Both the position numbers and the translations under genes were made by a program. A model generated the notes under the pieces. It saw only the letters and a program-made list of their open reading frames with translations, was not told the origin of the DNA and ran no database searches. Positions 56,334 to 64,000 of a DNA stretch of 64,000 nt are shown in pieces. The stretch is from Candidatus Thiodiazotropha endolucinida (lineage in GTDB: Bacteria; Pseudomonadota; Gammaproteobacteria; Chromatiales; Chromatiaceae). The stretch's first letter is position 1, and each line of letters opens with the position of its first letter. Location: positions 1 through 64,000 of the forward strand of contig NZ_MARB01000017.1 in the NCBI RefSeq assembly GCF_001715975.1. Reading direction: 5' to 3'.

Positions 56334-57080
56334 TCAGTTGATTGCATCCAAAATCTCATCCGAGATCTCGGCATTGGTATAGACATTCTGTACGTCGTCC
56401 AGGTCCTCCAGCATGTCGACCATGCGCAACAGTTTCTCGGCATCGTCCTGATCGAGGACTGCGCTGGTCGAGGCATTATAGGTGACCTCGTCAGTATCCG
56501 GATTCAGGCCGGCGGCAACCAGGGCATCCTTGATCTGGGAGAACTCCTCAGGTGTGGAGATGACATCGACCGAGCCATCGTCGTTGGTGACCACATCTTC
56601 GGCACCTGCCTCCAAGGCCGCCTCCATGATGGCATCCTCATCCACTCCCGGATTGTAGCTGAGCATTCCCTGCTTGCTGAACAGATATGAGACAGACCCA
56701 TCGGTACCCAGGTTGCCACCCAGCTTGCTGAAAGCGTGACGAACCTCGGATGCGGTACGGTTTCGGTTGTCTGTCATACAGTCGACCATGACCGCCGTAC
56801 CCCCCGGCCCATAGCCTTCATAGCGGATCTCGTCATAGTTATCGCCGTCGGTGCCTCCCGCGCCACGCTTGATGGCGCGTTCAATGGTGTCCTTGGGCAT
56901 ATTCGCACCGAGACCCTTGTCAACGGCCAGCCGCAGACGCGGATTGGCATTGATTTCCCCCCCTCCCATGCGGGCAGCCACGGTAATCTCTCGTATCAGC
57001 TTGGTCCAAATCTTACCGCGCTTCTTGTCATTGGCGGCTTTCTTATGCTTGATATTGGCCCACTTACTGTGTCCTGCCAT
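56334..57080 (-). CDS. yebC: YebC/PmpR (TACO1) family protein
   Basis: Encodes 248 residues. [32 protein letters not shown] is the universal N-terminus. The family includes transcription regulators and, more recently, proteins helping ribosomes translate proline stretches. First gene of the yebC-ruvCAB group. Confidence 0.97.
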   Translation of the reverse strand: MAGHSKWANIKHKKAANDKKRGKIWTKLIREITVAARMGGGEINANPRLRLAVDKGLGANMPKDTIERAIKRGAGGTDGDNYDEIRYEGYGPGGTAVMVDCMTDNRNRTASEVRHAFSKLGGNLGTDGSVSYLFSKQGMLSYNPGVDEDAIMEAALEAGAEDVVTNDDGSVDVISTPEEFSQIKDALVAAGLNPDTDEVTYNASTSAVLDQDDAEKLLRMVDMLEDLDDVQNVYTNAEISDEILDAIN

Positions 57081-57317
57081 ACAAACCTCTCAAAACTCTG
57101 CATTCAAATATGACATTTTATCATCCACCCGATCTCGCAGAAACCGAGGAATGCCGACGGCTTAAGATTCACTGTGAATTGCCGATCTGTTAAGTACAAT
57201 CTGAGGGCATAACAATCGAGCTCCATTCACCCATCCGGCTCGGCAACCGCCACCTTTGGGTGATCCATACAGGTAAAATCATTTGGCGATAAAAACCGTT
57301 TCAAAGGGCAATCCCCA

Positions 57318-58805
57318 ATGACCCAATCAGCCCAAGAATGGACCCGTGCACTTTCTTCAGAGCCGCTCCTTGTCATGCAAAGGACACTGACTCAGGTCAG
57401 GGATCTGCTGCGAAAGTCGAGTGTCAACCACGGCAGATTATCCGAAGTCATCTCCCGCGATCCCGGTTTCAGCCTGCATGTAATGCGGCAGATCAACAAT
57501 CTGCCGAACCCGCCAAAAGAGCCCATCAGCAAGATTTCCCTCGCCATACCCTTGTTGGGTATGGATGCGATCGAACAGGCAAGCCGGACCCTGCCTTCTC
57601 TTGAGGAAAAACTCAAAGGACCGCCAAGACGCGGATTGATCGATTGCTACAGCCGCGCAGTCCACGCAGCAATCTATGCCAGTCATATCGCTGAAATGCA
57701 GAGATGGCAGGAAGTCGATTCACTCTATACCGCCGCATTGCTCCACGACATTGGAGAGATGGCATTGTGGGCCATAGCACCGGATGATATGCGCTCCGTG
57801 CAAAGGAAAATCATCCAGCGAACACCGCGCGAGAGCGCCGCTCAGGAGATCCTGGGTGTTACCCTGGAAGAGTTAAACGTTCAGTTGAGTGTGAAGTGGC
57901 AACTGCCTGAGCTGGTACACGAATCACAGGGGTTATCCAGCAGCCACCTGCCAAAACCGCTTTCCGTGATGCTGGCTTCGATCCTTGCCAGAGAGAGCAG
58001 TCTGGGCTGGCAGCATGAGAAATTGGATAATGACATCGAGTTGTTGGCGGAGTTTCTTGAGATATCACACGAGGAAGCGACTGCCTATCTGCACCGCCTG
58101 GCAGCGGAAGCAGCTCGCGGTTTACACAGGCTCACCCTGCCGTTGCCGGCGTTCCATCTCATTTCTGTTGGTCTGGCAGCCCACGAAACCGAGACAGCGG
58201 ATGCTGCCGTTTCACCCGAGACAACCCGGCAGGCACCGGTTGACACACCTGAATCCAGCCCCGATGCGAAACCGTCCCCACAGCCGCAACACGCAACCCG
58301 CCCTGAAACCTCTCCCAGCGATGAGAAGAAAGCTGTCTCACAACCCGCAACAAAGAAACGTGTCAATCCATTGCAGGCATTACTCAATGACGCCTTGCAG
58401 CAGATGCATGAGGAACTCGGATTGAGCAGAACCATGTTTGCCATGCTCAGCCCGGACAAAAGCGCCCTCAGAGCCCGGTTCGTGGTGGAGTCGGAACAGC
58501 AGCTCTCTCTGAAAGGCTTTGCATTGACTATGACAAAACCAAATTTATTCAAGGCCTTAATGAATAAACCACAAGCAATATCACTAAACAGGGATAATGC
58601 TGAACAGTACCTGCCAATGATTCCCCAATCAGCCTTGGAGCAGATAAACAACAGTGGATTCGTCTCAATGTCGGTCTTTATTCAGGGCAAACCGGTGGGG
58701 CTCTTTTATGCAGACAACGGCATAAGCGGTCCTGGTGTGACACGCCGGCAGTACGACAATTTCAAGGTTATTTGCCAGAAAACCGTGCAATCGATCAGTT
58801 CGTGA
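57318..58805 (+). CDS. HDOD-domain protein with C-terminal GAF-like domain
   Basis: Encodes 495 residues. HDOD region about 15-250 (PGFSLHVMRQINN, LGMDAIEQAS, LLHDIGEMALWA with an intact HD), a Pro/Ser/Thr-rich linker about 290-350, and a C-terminal domain about 355-495 (LQQMHEELGLSRTMFAMLSPDKS, KPVGLFYADN) like GAF sensor domains. Likely a signalling scaffold. Preceded by 237 bp of noncoding sequence after the divergent yebC. Confidence 0.85.
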   Translation: MTQSAQEWTRALSSEPLLVMQRTLTQVRDLLRKSSVNHGRLSEVISRDPGFSLHVMRQINNLPNPPKEPISKISLAIPLLGMDAIEQASRTLPSLEEKLKGPPRRGLIDCYSRAVHAAIYASHIAEMQRWQEVDSLYTAALLHDIGEMALWAIAPDDMRSVQRKIIQRTPRESAAQEILGVTLEELNVQLSVKWQLPELVHESQGLSSSHLPKPLSVMLASILARESSLGWQHEKLDNDIELLAEFLEISHEEATAYLHRLAAEAARGLHRLTLPLPAFHLISVGLAAHETETADAAVSPETTRQAPVDTPESSPDAKPSPQPQHATRPETSPSDEKKAVSQPATKKRVNPLQALLNDALQQMHEELGLSRTMFAMLSPDKSALRARFVVESEQQLSLKGFALTMTKPNLFKALMNKPQAISLNRDNAEQYLPMIPQSALEQINNSGFVSMSVFIQGKPVGLFYADNGISGPGVTRRQYDNFKVICQKTVQSISS

Positions 58806-58923
58806 CGGCAATGAATCCGGATTCATCCCCGGGCACGCATCTTCAGATGCCAAAAAGAGATCCTGTGATTGCTGAGCACATCTTCCATTAACTATTCATA
58901 TCCGATACCCCAACCTGATTGCT

Positions 58924-58964
58924 TTGATCAAAGTCATTGTTTCAGTCAATGCAAACGCTAGGAT
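58924..58964 (+). promoter_or_regulatory. FNR/ANR-like site with fitting -10, class II arrangement
   Basis: TTGAT-CAAA-GTCAT at 58924-58937 matches 8 of 10 half-site positions of TTGATNNNNATCAA. TAGGAT at 58959-58964 is a 4/6 match to the -10 hexamer. With a start site near 58971 the FNR centre would be at about -41, the class II position. Found just upstream of the radical SAM-ubiUV operon. Confidence 0.55.
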
Positions 58965-58995
58965 GACACTTCCTATTTCCAGACCAGAGTAGAAA

Positions 58996-59595
58996 GTGCA
59001 ACAACAGATAAGTTATCAAATTGGAAACAACCTCTATCTCAGCATTACGGATCGCTGCACATTGGAATGTGCATTTTGTCCAAAAACCCATGGCGACATG
59101 ATGGTCAAAGGTTATGATCTTACCTTCGATCACCGCCCAACAGCAGAAGAGATTATTACCTCGATCAATGATCCGGCTGGCTACGATGAGGTGGTCTTTT
59201 GCGGATATGGCGAACCGACACTGAGATTGAACCTGCTGCTTGAAGTGGCCAGACATATCAAACAGCATGGTGGTCGGGTGCGCGTAAATACCGATGGTTT
59301 ATGCAATTTGATACACAAGCATGACACATTGCCGGAGCTCGGAGATTGTGTGGACGCAATTTCAATCTCACTAAATGCCCAGAACAGTGAGATCTATGAC
59401 ATCCACTGTAGACCCAACCTGCCTGGTTCCTATGAGGCAATGCTTGAATTCCTGCGTAGGGCTCCCGAATATATCGCCGATGTGACGGCAACCGCGATCG
59501 TCGGAATGGAGGGAGTCGACATTGCCGCGTGTGAAGAGATCGCAAAAGCGATGAACGTAAAGTTTCGTCGTCGCTTCCTGAACGAGGTCGGCTAG
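58996..59595 (+). CDS. Radical SAM protein, TatD-associated type
   Basis: GTG start. Encodes 199 residues. Radical SAM cluster ITDRCTLECAFCPKTHG (CX3CX2C), and GYGEPTLR as the SAM-binding segment. This short type is usually annotated as TatD-linked radical SAM protein of unknown substrate. Its stop is 5 bp before the YhcC-like gene. Confidence 0.88.
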   Translation: MQQQISYQIGNNLYLSITDRCTLECAFCPKTHGDMMVKGYDLTFDHRPTAEEIITSINDPAGYDEVVFCGYGEPTLRLNLLLEVARHIKQHGGRVRVNTDGLCNLIHKHDTLPELGDCVDAISISLNAQNSEIYDIHCRPNLPGSYEAMLEFLRRAPEYIADVTATAIVGMEGVDIAACEEIAKAMNVKFRRRFLNEVG

Positions 59596-59600
59596 CCCGG

Positions 59601-60527
59601 GTGTATGCGATGACAACTCTTTCGGAGCAAGCATCCACATTCGGACAATACCTGTTGCAGCGCTATGGCGAGCGTGTACATAAAATTGCTCTAGACGCTG
59701 CATTTACATGCCCCAACAGGGACGGCAGCAAGGGCAGCGGTGGATGTACCTTTTGCAATAATGTCTCGTTCAGTCCCAATGGGCGCCAGCCCAAGCCTAT
59801 CAGTGAGCAACTGGCATCGGGCCGGCGCGTGATATTGAAACGAACCGGTGCCCGCAAGTATCTGGCCTATTTTCAGGCCTATACCAATACCTATGCTGAA
59901 ATCGATAAATTGACCGCACTTTATGACGCGGCTTTGGCGGATGAAGATGTCATCGGCCTCTCCATCGGCACCCGACCGGACTGCCTGCCTGATACGGTTA
60001 TCGACCTGCTTGCCGGTTATCAGGACCAGGGAAAAGAGGTATGGCTGGAACTCGGTCTGCAGTCGGCCTTTGATGAAACTCTCGCCAGGGTTAACCGTGG
60101 ACACGGTTTTGCCGAGTATAGAGAAAGCGTATTACGCGCGCGAAACCGAGGACTCAAGGTCTGCACCCACATGATCGCGGGACTGCCCGGAGAGACGGCC
60201 TACCACGCTACAGAAACATTGCAAAGGGTGCTGGAGCTGGGCACAGACGGCCTGAAACTCCACCCATTGCATGTAGTCAAGGGGACTCAGCTGGCCAACG
60301 CCTGGCGTCGGGGTGAATATCGACCGCTCACCCTGGAGGCCTATGTGGATATTGCGGCCGATCTGGTGCAACAGACACCCTCGAATGTGGTCTGGCACCG
60401 TCTTACCGGCACCGCTTCGGAGACAATCCTGCTGGCTCCTCTCTGGTGTGCCAGGAAATGGCTTGTGCTGAACGCTATCACGACTGAACTGCAACGGCGA
60501 CGCACGACGTGTCGACAGGTTGCCTGA
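59601..60527 (+). CDS. YhcC-family radical SAM protein (TIGR01212)
   Basis: Encodes 308 residues. FTCPNRDGSKGSGGCTFCNN holds the CX10-11CX2C-like radical SAM cluster of the YhcC group. Other family blocks are LSIGTRPDCLPD, LELGLQS and GLPGE. Function unknown; homologous to Elp3/MiaB-like tRNA enzymes. GTG 59601 or ATG 59610 may start it. Followed 16 bp later by ubiU. Confidence 0.9.
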   Translation: MYAMTTLSEQASTFGQYLLQRYGERVHKIALDAAFTCPNRDGSKGSGGCTFCNNVSFSPNGRQPKPISEQLASGRRVILKRTGARKYLAYFQAYTNTYAEIDKLTALYDAALADEDVIGLSIGTRPDCLPDTVIDLLAGYQDQGKEVWLELGLQSAFDETLARVNRGHGFAEYRESVLRARNRGLKVCTHMIAGLPGETAYHATETLQRVLELGTDGLKLHPLHVVKGTQLANAWRRGEYRPLTLEAYVDIAADLVQQTPSNVVWHRLTGTASETILLAPLWCARKWLVLNAITTELQRRRTTCRQVA

Positions 60528-60543
60528 ACGAGTATGCACGATT

Positions 60544-61539
60544 ATGGAACTGGTCTGTCCCGCAGGTAACCTGCCATCGCTTAAGGCTGCCGTTGATAAT
60601 GGCGCTGACGCAATCTACTTCGGACTGCGCAATGACACCAATGCGCGCCATTTTCCCGGATTGAATTTCAATGAAAAACGCGCCCGGGAAGGCATTGCTT
60701 ATGCAAAAGAGCATGGCAAACGCGTCTTCATGGCAATCAATACCTATCCACGCCCGGATGGCTGGGAACGTTGGCGTCAAGCCGTGGACAGCGCCGCTTC
60801 GCTTTCGGTTGACGCCCTTATCTGCGCCGATATAGGTGTACTCGACTATGCCAGCCGGCAATGGCCGGAGCTCAATCTGCATCTCTCTGTTCAGGCTTCG
60901 AGCACCAACTATGAGGCACTCGCCTTTTATCACGAATCATTTGGCATCAAACGTGCGGTGCTGCCCCGCGTTTTGTCACTCAGCCAGGTCAGGCAGGTGG
61001 TGGAAAACACCCCTGTCGAGATTGAAATATTTGGCTTCGGCAGTCTCTGTGTAATGGTGGAAGGACGCTGTATCCTCTCCTCCTATGTCACCGGTGAATC
61101 GCCGAATACCCATGGCGCTTGCTCACCCGCCCAGTTCGTTGAATACCGGGAAACCCCCCAGGGACTGGAATCGCGCTTGGGCGGCCTATTGACAGATCGT
61201 TACGGGAAACATGAAACAGCCGGCTACCCAACGATCTGCAAGGGGCGCTTTGCGGTGGGCGACAATACTTTTTACGCCATAGAAGAACCCACCTCACTGA
61301 ATACATTGGCACTGCTTCCAGAGCTGTATCGAGCCGGCATCAAGGCAATCAAGATCGAAGGCCGTCAACGCACTCCCGCGTATGTGGGCCAGGTCACCAA
61401 GGTTTGGCACGAGGCGATAGACAGCTGCCTGCACAATCCCGATAAGTTTCAAGCGACCTCAGTTTGGAACACTATTCTGGATCAGGTCTCAGAGGGGACC
61501 AGTACCACATTGGGCCCTTACTACCGACCTTGGCAATAA
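60544..61539 (+). CDS. ubiU: O2-independent ubiquinone hydroxylation protein UbiU
   Basis: ATG 60544 (MELVCPAGNLPSLKAAVDNGADAIYFG). Encodes 331 residues. U32 family with four cluster Cys in the UbiU pattern: CVMVEGRC (6 residues between), the third Cys 16 residues later in HGACSP, and the fourth in YPTICKGRF. With UbiV it hydroxylates the ubiquinone ring without oxygen, using prephenate. Stop TAA overlaps the ubiV start by 1 bp. Confidence 0.95.
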   Translation: MELVCPAGNLPSLKAAVDNGADAIYFGLRNDTNARHFPGLNFNEKRAREGIAYAKEHGKRVFMAINTYPRPDGWERWRQAVDSAASLSVDALICADIGVLDYASRQWPELNLHLSVQASSTNYEALAFYHESFGIKRAVLPRVLSLSQVRQVVENTPVEIEIFGFGSLCVMVEGRCILSSYVTGESPNTHGACSPAQFVEYRETPQGLESRLGGLLTDRYGKHETAGYPTICKGRFAVGDNTFYAIEEPTSLNTLALLPELYRAGIKAIKIEGRQRTPAYVGQVTKVWHEAIDSCLHNPDKFQATSVWNTILDQVSEGTSTTLGPYYRPWQ

Positions 61540-62441
61540 TGATGAATACAGTACCTAAACTCTCTCTCGGCCCGGTACTTTACTATTGGTCACGGGATAA
61601 ACTATTTGATTTCTATGCTCAAGCGGCGGAAATGCCTGTGGATATCATCTATCTGGGTGAGACTGTCTGCTCTAAGAGACGCAGTCTCCGTACCAGTGAC
61701 TGGCTTGATCTGGCCGCTAAACTGAGCCGGCAATGCAACAAGGAGATCGTGCTCTCATCGCTTGCTTTGATTGAGGCTGAGTCAGAACTCAAGACGCTCA
61801 GGCGATTATGTGACAACGGAAGCTTCGTGATTGAGGCCAACGATATCGGCGCTATCCATATCATGAGTAAAAAGGGACTTCCCTTTGTGACCGGCCCCAG
61901 TGTCAATATATATAATTCGGCAACACTCGCACTATTGGCATCGAAAGGGCTGAAACGCTGGGTTCTTCCGATAGAACTATCAAATCAGACACTGCAACAG
62001 ATTCAAGCGAAACGACCGGATGGAATCGAAACTGAGGTCTTCTCCTATGGACGTATGCCATTGACCCTTTCAGCCAGATGTTTCACCGCACGCTCCCACA
62101 ATCTTCCCAAAGATGACTGTCAATACAAATGTATCGATTATCCTGATGGGCGTTTGCTTTCCACCCAGGAAAAAGAGCCCTTTCTGGCCCTGAACGGTAT
62201 CCAGACCGTATCCGCGAAAACCTGTAATCTGCTTGACGAGATACCCTTACTCAAACAATTGCAGGTCGATGTATTAAGAATCAGCCCTCAATCCACATTT
62301 ACAGCCAACATCGTGGATGCTTTCCATAAAGCCCTGCACCATGAAGAGGTGATGGATCTCAGTAGATTTATACCGCTTGGTGCATGTAACGGTTATTGGC
62401 ATGGAACAAGTGGGCAAAAAGAATTTAATTCCCCTGATTGA
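61539..62441 (+). CDS. ubiV: O2-independent ubiquinone hydroxylation protein UbiV
   Basis: ATG 61539 (second Met at 61542). Encodes 300 residues with an N-terminal Cys in ETVCSKRRSLR and the C-X12-C-X3-C motif in CFTARSHNLPKDDCQYKC, matching the four 4Fe-4S ligands of UbiV. Forms a heterodimer with UbiU. UbiT, the third anaerobic factor, is not in this window. Confidence 0.95.
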   Translation: MMNTVPKLSLGPVLYYWSRDKLFDFYAQAAEMPVDIIYLGETVCSKRRSLRTSDWLDLAAKLSRQCNKEIVLSSLALIEAESELKTLRRLCDNGSFVIEANDIGAIHIMSKKGLPFVTGPSVNIYNSATLALLASKGLKRWVLPIELSNQTLQQIQAKRPDGIETEVFSYGRMPLTLSARCFTARSHNLPKDDCQYKCIDYPDGRLLSTQEKEPFLALNGIQTVSAKTCNLLDEIPLLKQLQVDVLRISPQSTFTANIVDAFHKALHHEEVMDLSRFIPLGACNGYWHGTSGQKEFNSPD

Positions 62442-62444
62442 ATC

Positions 62445-62494
62445 TGGCGTTCTTTCCTGCCGCCCCCCCGTACGAATACCAACCTAGAACGCCA
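62445..62494 (+). terminator. Possible hairpin after ubiV
   Basis: Perfect 9-bp arms TGGCGTTCT and AGAACGCCA separated by 32 bases, starting 4 bp after the ubiV stop. No T-tract. Long loop and missing T-run make an intrinsic terminator uncertain. Confidence 0.3.
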
Positions 62495-62759
62495 ATACCC
62501 TGACAGCGGATATCCGGAATCCATATCCTAGATCCGCACATGCCATGTATTGAGATATAACCCTTTGTCGTGTGTGGTGTATCATATTCAATGTTGACAA
62601 TTGATTGTCGCCATTACACTACCTGTGCCAGGGTCTGCTAACACTTATCCGATAGGCTCTGCACCTGAAAAGGCGCCAATCAATGCATGGGGAGAGAGAT
62701 TTGGTAACACCATATGAAAGCCGAGCTAAGTGAGTGACCCACACGATCTCTTAATTGCT
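62495..62759. other. Intergenic region before the TonB-dependent receptor
   Basis: About 265 bp of AT-rich sequence expected to contain the receptor promoter. It has a degraded type B repeat (AGGGTCTGCTAACACTTATC at 62630-62649). No gene is seen. Confidence 0.45.
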
Positions 62760-64000
62760 ATGAAACCTCGTACAGTACAGGGTTTGCACATGCATCACTA
62801 TAGATACTATATAAATCGACACATCCTGGCTGGGTTATTACTAGTCGTATTTTCGAACCCTTCCGATAGCAATGACGACACCCTGGCTTTCACAGAAAGC
62901 TATTTTTATGACGATCTGCCGATCGTGCTTTCTGCATCGAGGCTTTCGCAGGCACAATCCGATACACCAACGGCCGTGACAGTCATTGACAAAAAAATGA
63001 TCCAGGCCAGCGCCGCGTTGAACCTGCCGGATCTTCTCAGACTGGTGCCTGGTTTCACAGTTGGCTTTTTTTCCGGCACCAGTGCCACGGTTACCTATCA
63101 TGGTCATGCGGATGAATATGCCAGAGACATGCAGGTCCTGATAGATGGAAGGTCGATATATGATCCTTTGTTCGGAGGTATTCCTTGGACAGAAATCTAT
63201 CTAAGCCTGGATGAAATATTACGCATCGAAGTGATTCGCGGGCCGAATGCCGCCGCATATGGATCCAATTCTTATGCCGGTGTGATTAATATTGTAACGG
63301 AGCACCCGGCGGATCTTCCCGGTACCATGCTTTCGGCAACAACCGGTTATGAAAGAACCCGTTATGTTGAAGCGGCCTTTGCAGACAGTGTCGGCAAACT
63401 GGATTATCGAATATCGACAAGCTACAAAGAGGGGGAAGGTTTCGACAACCGAGACGACTCATCACGGGCAAAATGGCTGAAATTCGACAGTGATTATAAC
63501 ATCGATATTGATAACTCCATTCGTACCACTGTAGGTGTAGCATACGGTAATTACGATGAAGGGTTGCCAAGCCTGCTACAGCAGGAAAGGGAACTTGATA
63601 ATCAGTATAATTATCAGTTTATCGAATGGAATCGGGTATTGTCTGAAAAAAACAAGATTAGCCTGCAATTTTATCACAACTACTACTCTGTCGATGACCT
63701 GATATTGACACCATCCCTGTCTGAGCAAATAGAATCCCTCGATGATTTGCAGGGGTTTGACGAATCTGTAAGAGCGGATCTCTTTGCGGCCACGTTATCT
63801 GGCGGCCTGTATAATTTCGATGCCTTTTTGAACGCTTTGAACCTGACCGACTCGCCAATGCTGTTTTCATATATCGGTCTGAAATCTCACCGCTATGATC
63901 TGGAATTTGAGCATACTTCCGAACCGGTAAAGGATCTGCGCATTGCCTGGGGAATTGGTGCCAGACACGATCGTGGTGAAAGCTTTTGGCTGCTTCAGGA
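62760..64000 (+). CDS. TonB-dependent receptor (partial, runs off window)
   Basis: Open from ATG 62760 (or 62790, MHHYRYYINRH) to the right edge, at least 413 codons. A hydrophobic export segment (HILAGLLLVVFS) is followed by the plug domain: LPIVLSASRLSQAQSDTPTAVTVIDKKMI, LPDLLRLVPGF, VLIDGRSIYDPLFGGIPW and EVIRGPNAAAYGSNSYAGVINIVT. Aromatic-rich beta-barrel strands begin near residue 175. No classic TonB box is seen before the plug. Substrate (siderophore, cobalamin, carbohydrate) cannot be told. Confidence 0.92.
   Translation, partial: MKPRTVQGLHMHHYRYYINRHILAGLLLVVFSNPSDSNDDTLAFTESYFYDDLPIVLSASRLSQAQSDTPTAVTVIDKKMIQASAALNLPDLLRLVPGFTVGFFSGTSATVTYHGHADEYARDMQVLIDGRSIYDPLFGGIPWTEIYLSLDEILRIEVIRGPNAAAYGSNSYAGVINIVTEHPADLPGTMLSATTGYERTRYVEAAFADSVGKLDYRISTSYKEGEGFDNRDDSSRAKWLKFDSDYNIDIDNSIRTTVGVAYGNYDEGLPSLLQQERELDNQYNYQFIEWNRVLSEKNKISLQFYHNYYSVDDLILTPSLSEQIESLDDLQGFDESVRADLFAATLSGGLYNFDAFLNALNLTDSPMLFSYIGLKSHRYDLEFEHTSEPVKDLRIAWGIGARHDRGESFWLLQ

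Overview
The window looks like chromosome of a gammaproteobacterium, most plausibly a sulfur-oxidising Chromatiales-type lineage (Sedimenticola/Thiodiazotropha-like). The class follows from the gene order yebC-ruvC-ruvA-ruvB-ybgC-tolQRAB-pal-cpoB-queE-queC and from HrpB, YgfZ, TrhP (YegQ) and UbiU/UbiV. The finer placement is inference. I found no rRNA, tRNA, CRISPR array, phage module or intact insertion sequence. Two interspersed palindromic repeat families are present.

Left part (1-8.4 kb): three minus-strand secreted proteins, including a Gly/Met-rich repeat protein that runs off the left edge, then a plus-strand block. That block holds a membrane histidine kinase with a periplasmic CXXCH haem motif, its sigma54-activating response regulator, a periplasmic thioredoxin-fold protein, a WED-repeat beta-propeller-like protein and a TSUP (TauE/SafE) exporter. 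8.5-13.4 kb (minus): HrpB helicase and a Rad50-like ATPase whose coiled coil carries a transmembrane hairpin, with a 65-residue partner. 14.5-19.6 kb: TetR regulator, RND exporter interrupted by one in-frame TAG codon, LolA-like protein and outer-membrane barrel, together a likely envelope lipid-export operon.

19.6-25.8 kb (minus): lipoproteins, a TIR-domain/zinc-ribbon protein paired with a zinc-ribbon membrane protein, and a GGDEF-EAL protein. 25.9-32.1 kb: RNase II-family nuclease, divergent ygfZ, an HDOD protein, an ABC exporter pair and a nucleoside deaminase. 32.2-37.3 kb: a compact cluster of asparagine-synthetase-like amidotransferase, acyl carrier protein, AMP-forming acyl ligase and NadE-like amidase-ligase. 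This set could make or attach an unknown acyl-amide product. It is followed by an EAL remnant, a GFA protein, a GNAT and an ArnD-like protein lacking its usual acidic residues.

40.1-47 kb: TrhP, a ChaN-PDZ protein, an M1-type peptidase, a glycosyltransferase and a ferredoxin-NADP-reductase-like flavoprotein. 47.0-57.1 kb (minus): queuosine genes (queC, queE), the complete Tol-Pal operon, and ruvCAB with yebC. 57.3-62.4 kb (plus): an HDOD protein, then an operon of two radical SAM proteins with ubiU and ubiV (O2-independent ubiquinone hydroxylation). That operon sits behind an FNR-like site whose spacing fits a class II activated promoter. A TonB-dependent receptor runs off the right edge.

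The best leads for something new are the AsnB-ACP-ligase-NadE cluster, the Gly/Met-repeat exported protein with its neighbours, the membrane-hairpin Rad50-like pair, the TIR/zinc-ribbon pair, and the co-transcription of uncharacterised radical SAM enzymes with ubiUV.
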